Below, piece after piece: positions 8,288-17,525 of a stretch of DNA of 38,098 nt. The notes under the pieces are model-generated. The model saw nothing but the letters and a program-made list of their open reading frames with translations, had not been told where the DNA came from and ran no database searches. A program made the translations under genes and the position numbers. The DNA comes from Bacteroidota bacterium (GTDB lineage Bacteria > Bacteroidota > Ignavibacteria > Ignavibacteriales > Ignavibacteriaceae), in the NCBI GenBank assembly GCA_021813585.1, contig JAKAJV010000024.1:1-38098 (forward strand), given 5' to 3'. The number at the start of each line of letters is the position of its first letter. The stretch's first letter is position 1.

Positions 8288-9259
8288 ATGAAGACTCGTC
8301 TATTATATTCACTGATTACTGCTGTATTGTTCTGGGGGATGTCGACAGTAATAACTTACAGCCAGACATATTCTTCTATTACATGGTATCTGGATCAAGT
8401 GGACAGCACAACTCCTACCGTAATTTACGGGCCTTTAACAGGCCAGCCAATTGTCGGCTCGCCTTTGAAGGATAATGTTCAATTTGTAATTAGAAGTTAT
8501 ACCGGCGGTTTTACCGGTACGGGTCCTATCCCTGGGGTTTCGTCCTCAATGCGCTGGTGGCCGGTAGACGGTTCCGGCACTGCAGTATCCTGGGGAAATG
8601 AAACAGGTCAAAACAACGACCGATATGTTCAATTGCAAGCCGCGCCGAAACCGGGTTATTCGTGGACTGTTGATACGCTATCTATTTGGCTAGCCGGCGG
8701 CGGTACATCTTATGTAAGAGCGCGTATCTATTGGTCAACTGATCCGTTGTTTATTGTTCAGAACGAGCTTACTCCGGACACGGGCATTGCACTACAGCAT
8801 GCAACCAACGTTGGAATTGCACAATATACATACCCTGTTAATATATCCGTAAGCGATGGCCAATCACTGTATTTTAGAGTATATCCGTGGTACACTGCTT
8901 CGCCTTCAACTTCCAAGTATTTGTATACTCAATATGCTTACTTCTCCGGTACTACCTCACCAACAACAGCAGTTAAGGAAAGTCCCGAATTACCTAAGAC
9001 ATATTCGCTTTTACAAAACTATCCAAACCCGTTCAACCCATCTACTGTAATTGAATATCAGGTCCCTAAAAGCAGCTTTGTAAAGATTACTGTCTATAAT
9101 CTTCTGGGAAACGTGGTTGAAAATCTTGTAAACGAACAGCAGTCGGCAGGAGACTATACGGTTACTTTTAATGCGGTAAATTTACCTAGCGGAATATATT
9201 TCTATACCATAAATGCGGGCAGCTTTACCCAAACAAAAAAGATGATGCTGATTAAATGA
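8288..9259 (+). CDS. Small T9SS-secreted protein: one candidate carbohydrate-binding domain plus sorting domain
   Basis: A 323-residue protein with no recognisable catalytic domain. Signal peptide 1-26; residues about 28-225 are a beta-rich domain that begins SSITWYL and contains RYVQLQAAPKPGYSW, RARIYWSTDP and SDGQSLYFRVYPW; residues about 232-323 are a T9SS type A sorting domain (NYPNPFNPST, ending KKMMLIK). The same beta-rich domain occurs once in the next gene (pectate lyase) and three times in the methylesterase at 25969, which suggests that it binds pectin or the cell surface. AAAGGA lies 8 nt before the ATG. Its leader carries the double operator at 7825-7853, so it is probably induced early with the receptor. 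Function is inferred from domain sharing only. Confidence 0.75.
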   Translation: MKTRLLYSLITAVLFWGMSTVITYSQTYSSITWYLDQVDSTTPTVIYGPLTGQPIVGSPLKDNVQFVIRSYTGGFTGTGPIPGVSSSMRWWPVDGSGTAVSWGNETGQNNDRYVQLQAAPKPGYSWTVDTLSIWLAGGGTSYVRARIYWSTDPLFIVQNELTPDTGIALQHATNVGIAQYTYPVNISVSDGQSLYFRVYPWYTASPSTSKYLYTQYAYFSGTTSPTTAVKESPELPKTYSLLQNYPNPFNPSTVIEYQVPKSSFVKITVYNLLGNVVENLVNEQQSAGDYTVTFNAVNLPSGIYFYTINAGSFTQTKKMMLIK

Positions 9260-9289
9260 TTTTTAAATTTATTGTTAGTAGAATTAATC

Positions 9290-9323
9290 GAACCGGCCCG
9301 GGTAAATATTTATGGGCCGGTTC
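9290..9323 (+). terminator. Hairpin between small T9SS protein and pectate lyase
   Basis: GAACCGGCCC and GGGCCGGTTC form a perfect GC-rich 10-bp stem with a 14-nt loop, followed by a pyrimidine-rich tract (TACTTACTTTTC). It is a good partial terminator that would make the small binding protein more abundant than the lyase. Confidence 0.65.
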
Positions 9324-9377
9324 TACTTACTTTTCTAAAATTAATTACCTTTTCGGAATATAATAGTCGGGATTAAA

Positions 9378-11933
9378 GTGGGACAAATAAAATCTACGTT
9401 CTCTTTCTCTGTCTTCTTTCTTTTATTAATTTTCTCATCATATTCACTTGCTCAGAACACATCTTCTGTAAAATGGAATCTTGTTCCGCCGGATTCGCAG
9501 CGCGTTTCATCCGATTCCGGTTTTGTAAGCGGTTATAATGTTGCAGGCAGCAATATTATTATTAGAGATTATACCGGCGTTCTTAACGATGGGGTTAGTA
9601 CCGGTCCCCTTGGTAAATACCAAAGATGGTATTTGAACGCTAATTGGCCGAGCGAGACTTCGCAGAATAATTCTCGCTTCATTCAATTTGAAGTAAGAGC
9701 CGATGCCGGTTATACACTCAGCATAAATTCAATTTCATTTTATATTAATGCCGGCGGTACCGGTAATATGCTGGCAAATTTTTATTATTCAACCGATACA
9801 AGTTTTACTTCACCCATCCTATTAAATACCGGCGGTCCGTTTGCCGTTTCTAGAGATGTTGCTGCTCAGATAAAATATTCTGTTCAGGCTTCTGTTGGAA
9901 ACGGACAATCATTTTATTTTAGAATTTATCCCTGGCTGCCTGGCGGCTCAACCAACACAGGAAAATATATTTACCTTCAGGAAGTAATCATTTCCGGGAT
10001 TACATTTAGTTTCGGCGACACTACATCTCCATCTCTGCCGGTTCTTACAACATCAAATATTACGAATATAAAATCCACATCTGCAGCCTGCGGCGGCAAT
10101 GTTACTTCAGACGGTGGCGCTGCTGTTACACAAAGAGGCGTCTGCTGGAATACGACTGAGAATCCGTCAACCGGCGCAAGCAAGACGTCCGACGGCACCG
10201 GCACCGGCAGTTATACAAGCACGTTGACGAATCTAAAGCCAGGCACTACATACTACGTACGCGCTTACGCTGTAAACAGCGCCGGAACAAATTACGGCCA
10301 GCAGCTTGCATTTACAACTAATACGGATACAACCGGAGCGCTGCTTGCCTTTCCGGGGGCTGAAGGTTTCGGCAGATATACCAGCGGAGGCAGAGGAGGA
10401 AGAATTATTCAAGTTACTAATTTGAAAGACGACAACAATCCCGGAAGCTTTAGATATGCTATCAACCAGTCCGGACCTAGAATCATCGTGTTTACCGTTT
10501 CGGGAACCATAATGCTGAATTCCGATTTAAATATTTCAAACGGTAATTTAACTATTGCCGGTCAGACTGCACCGGGCGACGGAATTTGCATTGCCAACCA
10601 TACGGTGGAATGCAAAGCTAGCAATGTTATCGTTCGTTATTTGCGCTTCAGGCTTGGCGATTTAACCAAGGAGGCAAATGATTCGTTCTGGGGAAGAGAG
10701 CAAAAAAATATTATAATTGATCATTGCTCATTCAGCTGGGCAATTGATGAAAACGGCAGCTGGTATGACAATACAAATTTTACAATGCAATGGTGCATAT
10801 ACAGCGAGAGCCTGTATCATTCGTTTCATCCGAAGGGCGACCACGGCTACGGCGGCATTTGGGGCGGTATCGGAGCTACTTTTCACCACAACTTAATTGC
10901 GGACAACTCCAGCCGCAATCCCAGGTTTAACGGTGCAAGGTACATTTCTACTCATGCAACGGAACTAGTAGATTTTAGGAACAATGTAATTTTCAACTGG
11001 GGCTTTAACAGCGCTTACGGCGGCGAGTCGGGCAATCAAAATATTATAAACAATTATTATAAGCCGGGTCCTGCAACCAGCTCTAGCAAAACAGATAGGA
11101 TAGTCAATCCTTCCGATCCGTTAAATCCGGGTACCGGCTACAGCAAGTGGTATGTTGCCGGCAATTATGTTGAAGGGAATTCCACCGTCTCGGCAGACAA
11201 TTGGAACGGCGGTGTTCAGCCGGAAGACGCCCCGCTGGATTCTATTAAACTTAATAATCCGCTGCCTGCGGCGCCTGTAGTTACACAGTCGGCCCAGGAT
11301 GCTTACAATTCTGTTTTACAAAATGCAGGCGCAAATTTCCCTGCAAGAGATTCCGCCGATTTAAGAGTAGTTAATGAAGTTAAAACCGGATACGCTCCTT
11401 TTGGAGCCACTTATAACGGCGGCAAAAAAGGAATTATCGACTCTCAAAAGGATGTAGGCGGCTGGCCGGTACTTAAAAGTCTGCCTGCGCCTTTGGATTC
11501 CGATCATGATGGTATGCCGGATGACTGGGAGATTGCGCGTGGATTGAATCCTAACGATTCAACAGATTCGCATAAGACAGCGCCCGACGGTTACACTTAT
11601 ATTGAAGATTACATAAACGGTCTCGTTCCTCAAAATATAATGGCAGTAAAAGAGACGAGCCAAATTCCAAGCTCATTAGCATTATTGCAGAACTTCCCGA
11701 ACCCGTTCAATCCCAATACTAAAATTGAATATCAAATCCCTAGAACAGAAAAGGTGAGAATTGAAGTCTTCGATTTGCTTGGCAGAAGACTGGCTGTCTT
11801 AGTAGATGGTATTATTTCGGCGGGAGAACATAATATTAATTTTAATGCATCCGGCTTAAGCTCCGGTGTATATATTTATAGATTGTCATCTTCCAATCAA
11901 ATTATTTCCAGGAAGATGATCGTTATAAAATAA
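9378..11933 (+). CDS. T9SS-secreted PL1 pectate lyase with N-terminal candidate binding domain
   Basis: An 851-residue modular pectate lyase (beta-elimination of polygalacturonate). Signal peptide 1-26; candidate binding domain about 30-208 (SSVKWNLVPPDS to LQEVIISG); a fibronectin-III-like domain about 218-312 ending PGTTYYVRAYAVNSAGTNYG; PL1 beta-helix about 320-690 starting AFPGAEGFG, with IDHCSFSW near 447 (calcium-binding Asp region) and SRNPRFNGAR near 510 (catalytic Arg region); a calcium-loop segment DSDHDGMPDDWE near 708; T9SS domain about 765-851 (NFPNPFNPNT). The start is a GTG at 9378 since no in-frame ATG precedes the signal sequence; its ribosome site is weak. The N-terminal domain is about 60 percent like the first one in the methylesterase at 25969 by eye. 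Family call is firm; start is less so. Confidence 0.9.
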   Translation: MGQIKSTFSFSVFFLLLIFSSYSLAQNTSSVKWNLVPPDSQRVSSDSGFVSGYNVAGSNIIIRDYTGVLNDGVSTGPLGKYQRWYLNANWPSETSQNNSRFIQFEVRADAGYTLSINSISFYINAGGTGNMLANFYYSTDTSFTSPILLNTGGPFAVSRDVAAQIKYSVQASVGNGQSFYFRIYPWLPGGSTNTGKYIYLQEVIISGITFSFGDTTSPSLPVLTTSNITNIKSTSAACGGNVTSDGGAAVTQRGVCWNTTENPSTGASKTSDGTGTGSYTSTLTNLKPGTTYYVRAYAVNSAGTNYGQQLAFTTNTDTTGALLAFPGAEGFGRYTSGGRGGRIIQVTNLKDDNNPGSFRYAINQSGPRIIVFTVSGTIMLNSDLNISNGNLTIAGQTAPGDGICIANHTVECKASNVIVRYLRFRLGDLTKEANDSFWGREQKNIIIDHCSFSWAIDENGSWYDNTNFTMQWCIYSESLYHSFHPKGDHGYGGIWGGIGATFHHNLIADNSSRNPRFNGARYISTHATELVDFRNNVIFNWGFNSAYGGESGNQNIINNYYKPGPATSSSKTDRIVNPSDPLNPGTGYSKWYVAGNYVEGNSTVSADNWNGGVQPEDAPLDSIKLNNPLPAAPVVTQSAQDAYNSVLQNAGANFPARDSADLRVVNEVKTGYAPFGATYNGGKKGIIDSQKDVGGWPVLKSLPAPLDSDHDGMPDDWEIARGLNPNDSTDSHKTAPDGYTYIEDYINGLVPQNIMAVKETSQIPSSLALLQNFPNPFNPNTKIEYQIPRTEKVRIEVFDLLGRRLAVLVDGIISAGEHNINFNASGLSSGVYIYRLSSSNQIISRKMIVIK

Positions 11934-12056
11934 TAGCGACGTGTACGGCAAATAGAAATTTAATTCTTCCCCGGCAGTTATTAGTTCAATAAAAATTTAT
12001 AAGCGGTTAAAGATTAATAAACAAAGAAAAAAAAATATTTTTAGGAGAGTAAGAAA

Positions 12057-15000
12057 ATGCTACTAAAAATTCTACGAAGGTACCTTGATCTTTTTAAGAT
12101 AGGGATCATTCTTATCTCCGTTCTCACTGTAGTTACTTCCAGCGCCGATGCGCAAAACAGAAGCAGGATTACGGGAACGGTAAAGGATGCTAAATCGGGT
12201 GAGAACCTGGTTGGAGTAAACGTGGTAGTGCAAGGTACATCTTTAGGTGCTGCAACTGATATAAACGGTCAATACTTTATTGTAAACGTACCGGTCGGTA
12301 CTTACAATTTGAAAGTATCCATGATTGGTTACAAGACTCAAATAATAACAGGAGTTGTTGTATCGCTAGACCGTGTAACCCAGGAAGACATTTCCATGGA
12401 GCCCTCGGTTATAGAAGCACAGGCAGTTGTAGTAACCGCTAAAAGGGACGAGCTGCACAAGGAGGTTTCTAGTACGCAGCTTGTGGTTAACGACAGGGAG
12501 ATTAACAGTACTTCCGGAATTAGGGCGATAAATACTTTCCTTGAGAAACTGCCCGGTGTAGGTGAAAACGACAACGGCTATCTAACCATTAGAGGAGGCA
12601 GCGCCGACCAGACTGGTACGTTTGTAAACGGACTGGCATTTAACAACGCGTCAAACGGAAATGCTGAAACCTCGATTCCCTTAAGCGCAATCGAACAGGT
12701 ATCTCTAATGTCCGGCGGCTACAATGCGGAATACGGAAATTTCCGCTCCGGCTTAATTAACATAACTACTAAGAGCGGCTCTACAAGCGGCTACCACGGT
12801 ACATTCAGTTTGTCTACCGATCAGTCCCATATGAGAAGATTCGGCCAGTCGTACTTCGACCCTCACAACGATTTTTTAGTATCATACTTAGACCCATCGG
12901 TCGCTTTCCAGGGAACTTCAAAAGCGTGGGCTAATGACCCGTACATGCAGCAGCAGCATCCTAAATTCGACGGCTATAATTTACTCGCCGCATCCAGGAC
13001 TTACCAGGTGAACTACCCCGGCGTTACAGCGCTGGACATGTATTTGTTAACTGCATGGCAGTTTAGAGTAATACCGGATTATGCAGGGCTGTCTAAATTA
13101 GGATATACTGTTCCCGAGGACCAGCAAAAATTATTTGCCGCAAGGGCAGGCAACGAAAGCTTCAGCGATTTTAACTTCGACGGCGGCTTCGGCGGTCCTG
13201 TTCCTTTTGTAAGCCATCTATTGGGCGATGCTACCTTTTACGTTTCCAATAATACAAAGCAGCAGCATTACACTATGCCCGTAACCCTGGACCACGATTT
13301 TTCATCGACAACACTGCTGACCATGAAATCCACCCCTGCGCAGAGCATGACGTTGACTCTTAACGGGCTGTGGAAAAGAGAGATCGGCGTTACTCCGATT
13401 ATTCCCGTAAACGGCGATGCACCCGATGCCAACGATAGAGGCGGCTTCATGCCTATCGATAATATCCAGTACAAATCGGATGACTTCGTTTATTCTTACG
13501 ATCCGAACTATTACCCGATACTCGATCAGACAACCGTAATGTCTGGCTTAACTTTAAACCAGATGCTTAGCACAAAAACTTTTTATGAATTAACATTAAG
13601 CTATTTAAGAATACAAGATCATACCCCGTTCGGCGACAACCGGGATACCACTACAATTACGCACTTCGGACCGTTCGGTGTTGATATGACGCCTTTCGGC
13701 AAATCTCAATTCAATCCCGAACAATACAGCGCTTATTCGTTTACAATACCCTGGGTAAGCAACATGGTGCTAGGGCACAGAGAAGGCGACCTGCACGACA
13801 ACCAGGTAACCGAGCAGTATGCAGCAAAGTTTAATATCGCTTCCCAGCTGGATGACCATAACTACGTTAAGGCGGGAATCGAATATAATATGATTCATCT
13901 TAACCATTTGTTCTATGAAGTTTGGAACCAGAACTCGTACAACACTTATGAATATAACTACGACCGGAAGCCGAGCCAGACGGGATTGTTCGTTCAAGAC
14001 CAAATGACATACGGCAGCATTGTAGCAAATTTAGGCGTAAGGTTCGATTATTACTACGGCGGCGGCGGGCTTTGGCCGGCACAGCCGTTTGCGTACGATG
14101 CCTACGCTCCTCAATCTATTGGTAAAGCCAACGACAGTACGCTGTATGAATACTTAGCTTCCGGTAAATCCTATATCTGGGATTACTGGTATCAATATAA
14201 TCAAACACACCCCGGGTTCCTTGAACCAATTAAAAATTATTTTACCGTAAGCCCCAGGCTCGGAGTTTCATTCCCGGTAACTACCAACTCCAAGTTTTAT
14301 TTTAATTACGGTCAGTTCAGGTCCAATCCGCCTTATTACACAATGTACCAGTTCAAATACAGGTATACAAAGAACGGTCTGTACCAGATGTCCAACCCGA
14401 ACCTGGAACCGCCGAGGACAATTTCTTATGAGCTTGGCGTGGCGTATAATTTTTATCAAAACTATGTTGTAAGAATATCAGGCTATTATAAAGATGTTAC
14501 CGGCCAGTACGGCACAGTTACATATCAGTCGGCTCAGCCGGAACATCCGAATTTGAATTACAAATCGTATTTGAATAACCAGTACCAGGATATTCAGGGC
14601 GTTGAGGTTAATTTATCCAAGAACGACAACAGCTGGTTTACCGGCTGGGTAAATTTTAATTATATGCTTACCAAAACGGGCAACACCGGTGTAAGTACAA
14701 TAACGGATATTGTAATCAACAATTCTTCTTCTACATTGTACCAGGGCAACGAATCGCGTGCATTGCCGCAGCCGAGTGTTAACGCAAACGTTACTCTGCG
14801 CTCCCCGGATAAATGGGGCCCCCAGCTTGGCGGTCTAGATATCTTCGGTAACTGGAGCCTTACATTATTCGCGCAGTGGAGAGCAGGCGATTATTTTACA
14901 TGGAACCCGCTTAACGATCCGTTTACCAACAACAACCTTACGTGGCCCAATTATTACATGGTCGATCTTAAATTAAGTAAAACATTTAATATTGCCGGAA

Positions 15001-15308
15001 CCCAGGCAACATTTTATGTAGACTGCACTAATCTTCTTAACCTGAAAGTAAATCAGCTGAGCCAGGGCTACCCGTTCCAGGATGCATCCGACGAGCAGCA
15101 GTACCTGGCATCGCTGCACCTGCCGATGTATAATTCTCCGCAGTTCGATCAACTAAGGAAACAGAATCCCGGATTGTACATTGCGGGCAACGATAAAGTC
15201 GGCGATCTGAGATCAGGTTCCAAACCGTATATTAATGATCCGAATTATTCTTTCTTTATGTACGATCAGCCCAGGGATATTTGGTTTGGAATGAAGGTTG
15301 ATTTTTAA
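12057..15308 (+). CDS. TonB-dependent receptor, first gene of a SusD-less uptake unit
   Basis: A 1083-residue outer-membrane receptor. Signal peptide 1-33; carboxypeptidase-regulatory-like domain about 34-117 (ITGTVKDAKSGENLVGVNV); plug about 135-245 with FLEKLPGVGENDNGYLTIRG and SGGYNAEYGNFRSGLINITT; barrel to the C-terminus, which ends IWFGMKVDF. The domain order resembles SusC/RagA, but the gene is followed after 24 bp by a large secreted protein unlike SusD and then by a PorV/PorQ-like gene, so the uptake unit has a different composition. AGGAG lies about 8 nt before the ATG. Codon use is slightly more GC-rich than the flanking intergenic DNA but like its two partners. Ligand is inferred to be a pectin fragment from the neighbourhood. 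Confidence 0.85.
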   Translation: MLLKILRRYLDLFKIGIILISVLTVVTSSADAQNRSRITGTVKDAKSGENLVGVNVVVQGTSLGAATDINGQYFIVNVPVGTYNLKVSMIGYKTQIITGVVVSLDRVTQEDISMEPSVIEAQAVVVTAKRDELHKEVSSTQLVVNDREINSTSGIRAINTFLEKLPGVGENDNGYLTIRGGSADQTGTFVNGLAFNNASNGNAETSIPLSAIEQVSLMSGGYNAEYGNFRSGLINITTKSGSTSGYHGTFSLSTDQSHMRRFGQSYFDPHNDFLVSYLDPSVAFQGTSKAWANDPYMQQQHPKFDGYNLLAASRTYQVNYPGVTALDMYLLTAWQFRVIPDYAGLSKLGYTVPEDQQKLFAARAGNESFSDFNFDGGFGGPVPFVSHLLGDATFYVSNNTKQQHYTMPVTLDHDFSSTTLLTMKSTPAQSMTLTLNGLWKREIGVTPIIPVNGDAPDANDRGGFMPIDNIQYKSDDFVYSYDPNYYPILDQTTVMSGLTLNQMLSTKTFYELTLSYLRIQDHTPFGDNRDTTTITHFGPFGVDMTPFGKSQFNPEQYSAYSFTIPWVSNMVLGHREGDLHDNQVTEQYAAKFNIASQLDDHNYVKAGIEYNMIHLNHLFYEVWNQNSYNTYEYNYDRKPSQTGLFVQDQMTYGSIVANLGVRFDYYYGGGGLWPAQPFAYDAYAPQSIGKANDSTLYEYLASGKSYIWDYWYQYNQTHPGFLEPIKNYFTVSPRLGVSFPVTTNSKFYFNYGQFRSNPPYYTMYQFKYRYTKNGLYQMSNPNLEPPRTISYELGVAYNFYQNYVVRISGYYKDVTGQYGTVTYQSAQPEHPNLNYKSYLNNQYQDIQGVEVNLSKNDNSWFTGWVNFNYMLTKTGNTGVSTITDIVINNSSSTLYQGNESRALPQPSVNANVTLRSPDKWGPQLGGLDIFGNWSLTLFAQWRAGDYFTWNPLNDPFTNNNLTWPNYYMVDLKLSKTFNIAGTQATFYVDCTNLLNLKVNQLSQGYPFQDASDEQQYLASLHLPMYNSPQFDQLRKQNPGLYIAGNDKVGDLRSGSKPYINDPNYSFFMYDQPRDIWFGMKVDF

Positions 15309-15332
15309 AAATTTAAGAGATTGGAGATCAAA

Positions 15333-17507
15333 ATGAATAATGTTAAAAATAAACTGCCGGGAGCTGCAATATTTAAAGCCGGTATTTTTCTGATGCTGTT
15401 TTTATTAATTAATCCTGAGTTAAAAGCCCAAACTCAACCGGAACTGCAAACTGCGGTTATGAAGCTGGGGCATCTATGGCTGGGTGTGGCTGCCAATGGC
15501 TACCGGTCTAGCTTTGAATACCTGTCCGGGTACTTCCCGAACGATTTTGATATTATGGCAAACCGCGGGCAGTATGCGGAAAGCTATACGGGCGCGGGAA
15601 TAGTACTTACGGCTCTGCACTGGTTTAATCCTCTGGTCGATTCGGTTCAAACAGTATCGCAGTACAGCTTTACTAGCAGTCTTTATCCTGCCTGGCAGGC
15701 CGGTAAGGTTCTCGTTCCTATTACAAACTATTTAAGGTACGGCTACCCGGATCAAGTGGTTAATTTTACAACCGTACCGCTGGATAACTTCGGTACCGTT
15801 AATCCGGCGTACGGCGCGTTTCAAAATCATACCTACGATGAGATTGTTCAGGTTACCGATTCGACAATTCTCGGTATAAATGTAAGCAGAACACTGCTCG
15901 GGTGGTCTCAAAATTATAACGACGATTACGTAATTGCCGACCTTATGTTTACCAATGCAAGCGCAGATACACTGGACAGCGTTTATATCAATTTAAATTT
16001 TTCTAAAGACAACCTTGAATATTCAAACGGGCACAATCCCGCGCCTGGAACAAGCGATAACTTTAAGCTGGGCAGCAACGACTGGCATCATTACTACGGA
16101 GGAAAGCCGGGCGATTCGCTGAGAGTATTTTACGAATACAGTGCTGACGATCCTCAGAAGCCGGGAGACAATATGGGCTCTCCCGCAGTTACGCAGAACG
16201 GAAGACTGCTTGACCCGGATTTTACTTACATGACGGTACTTCATGCTTCCAAACAGCCGTTTACGGATGCCAGCCAGGATGTAGATGATTTTATGCAGCC
16301 AAAGGTTACGTATTTCGGAAGGAACTTTCCAAAGACGGTTCAAAACGATGTTTACAACAGCAGCAACTTTTATGTAATCCGAGGCGGATTTTCGGACGAC
16401 TACCCGATGCCCGGCGCCTTCCCGGATACCCACCACGAGGCTAACGGCGACGAGATGGGCTTTGCAGATAATTCCCAAACTCCCGCCGCTTACCCTGAAA
16501 ACGCATCGTACAGATATGTAAGCTTCGGGCCTTACACAATGCTTCCCGGTCAAAAGGTTCACATTGTTTATGCAAACGGCTACACAGGCATCGGCTTTAA
16601 GAAAGGCCAGGAGGTTGGACAGGAATGGCTGGACGGTACTTTGCAGGATCCGCCCAACATGCCCAACCCTAATACAGGCTGGCTGCCCGCTAATTTCCAG
16701 TTCCCCTCCGGCGCAACCGAAATGGATAAGAGGAAAGACAAATGGATTAGCATGGGATTAGATTCCGTAATGCTTAGCGCATACAGAGCTAAATGGAACT
16801 ATGACCATAACTATAACATACCGCAGGCTCCGCCTCCACCGGAGACGGTGAGTGTTACAGGCTACGGCGACGGAGTTGAAATTGACTGGACTGATCCGCA
16901 GGCGGAAACAATGCCGGACTTTGCCGGCTACAGGATAATGGCGAGAATATCCAACGCCGATACCATTTTTTATAGCCCGGTTTATAATTCCGATGCGTCG
17001 GATAAATCGGCTAAGCATTCATTCAAATTAAAGGATGTACTTTTCGGCGCTCAATATTATTTTTATGTCCAGTCCAAGGCGTTAATTGCATCAGACGACC
17101 CGAATGCAGACTCCACAACGCGCGGGAAAATGATGTACAGCAGCCGGCTGCTGTTCCCGGATATAAATTCGGTGCAGCCGCCTCACTTCCCGCAGGGCGA
17201 TTTGTCGAAGATAAGAATAGTGCCTAACCCGTATAACATTAAAGACCCTCTCTTAATTACGTATGGATTTACAAATCAGAGGAACATAGCATTTTACAAT
17301 TTGCCGTCGCAGTGCACTATAAAAATATTTACCGAGAACGGCGACCTTGTTCAGACAATTCAGCACAACAATCCGCTGGGAACCGGATCTGAAAATTGGA
17401 ATATGCTGACTAGCAGCCAGCAGGTTATTAACAGCGGTGTTTATATTGCGGTTTTCCAAAAACCGAGCGGTGAAATATCTTATCAAAAGTTTATCGTAGT
17501 ACGGTAA
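15333..17507 (+). CDS. Large secreted partner protein of TonB receptor, FN3-like and T9SS-like tail
   Basis: A 724-residue protein of unrecognised family. Signal peptide about 1-33 (ending ELKAQ); an N-terminal region rich in aromatic residues (LGHLWLGVAANGY, GIVLTALHWFNP); a middle beta-rich region with SRTLLGWSQNYNDDYVIADL; a fibronectin-III-like domain about 496-586 (GDGVEIDWTDP, YYFYVQSKAL); and a C-terminal sandwich about 625-724 with RIVPNPYN and SGVYIAVFQKPSG that resembles a T9SS/FlgD-type tail. ATG 15333 was chosen because GGAG lies 6 nt upstream; a TTG at 15321 overlaps that site. Placed 24 bp after the receptor and 18 bp before the PorV-like gene, it is the natural candidate for a surface lid or glycan-capture subunit replacing SusD, which is an inference. 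Confidence 0.7.
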   Translation: MNNVKNKLPGAAIFKAGIFLMLFLLINPELKAQTQPELQTAVMKLGHLWLGVAANGYRSSFEYLSGYFPNDFDIMANRGQYAESYTGAGIVLTALHWFNPLVDSVQTVSQYSFTSSLYPAWQAGKVLVPITNYLRYGYPDQVVNFTTVPLDNFGTVNPAYGAFQNHTYDEIVQVTDSTILGINVSRTLLGWSQNYNDDYVIADLMFTNASADTLDSVYINLNFSKDNLEYSNGHNPAPGTSDNFKLGSNDWHHYYGGKPGDSLRVFYEYSADDPQKPGDNMGSPAVTQNGRLLDPDFTYMTVLHASKQPFTDASQDVDDFMQPKVTYFGRNFPKTVQNDVYNSSNFYVIRGGFSDDYPMPGAFPDTHHEANGDEMGFADNSQTPAAYPENASYRYVSFGPYTMLPGQKVHIVYANGYTGIGFKKGQEVGQEWLDGTLQDPPNMPNPNTGWLPANFQFPSGATEMDKRKDKWISMGLDSVMLSAYRAKWNYDHNYNIPQAPPPPETVSVTGYGDGVEIDWTDPQAETMPDFAGYRIMARISNADTIFYSPVYNSDASDKSAKHSFKLKDVLFGAQYYFYVQSKALIASDDPNADSTTRGKMMYSSRLLFPDINSVQPPHFPQGDLSKIRIVPNPYNIKDPLLITYGFTNQRNIAFYNLPSQCTIKIFTENGDLVQTIQHNNPLGTGSENWNMLTSSQQVINSGVYIAVFQKPSGEISYQKFIVVR

Positions 17508-17525
17508 AAAATAAGGAGTTTAAAA

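Noticed and set aside
12001-12020. Possible further LacI operator AAGCGGTTAAAGATTAATAA before the receptor at 12057
   Set aside because: It needs a one-base gap and has several mismatches to the shared motif, and no overlapping second copy; not reported as a site.
12057-15308. Classification as a true SusC (RagA) protein
   Set aside because: No SusD follows and the plug motifs are closer to generic carboxypeptidase-regulatory receptors; called a TonB-dependent receptor only.
16023-16562. 179-codon open frame on the - strand
   Set aside because: It lies wholly inside the 724-residue partner protein, has no ribosome site and its composition mirrors the opposite strand; a shadow frame.
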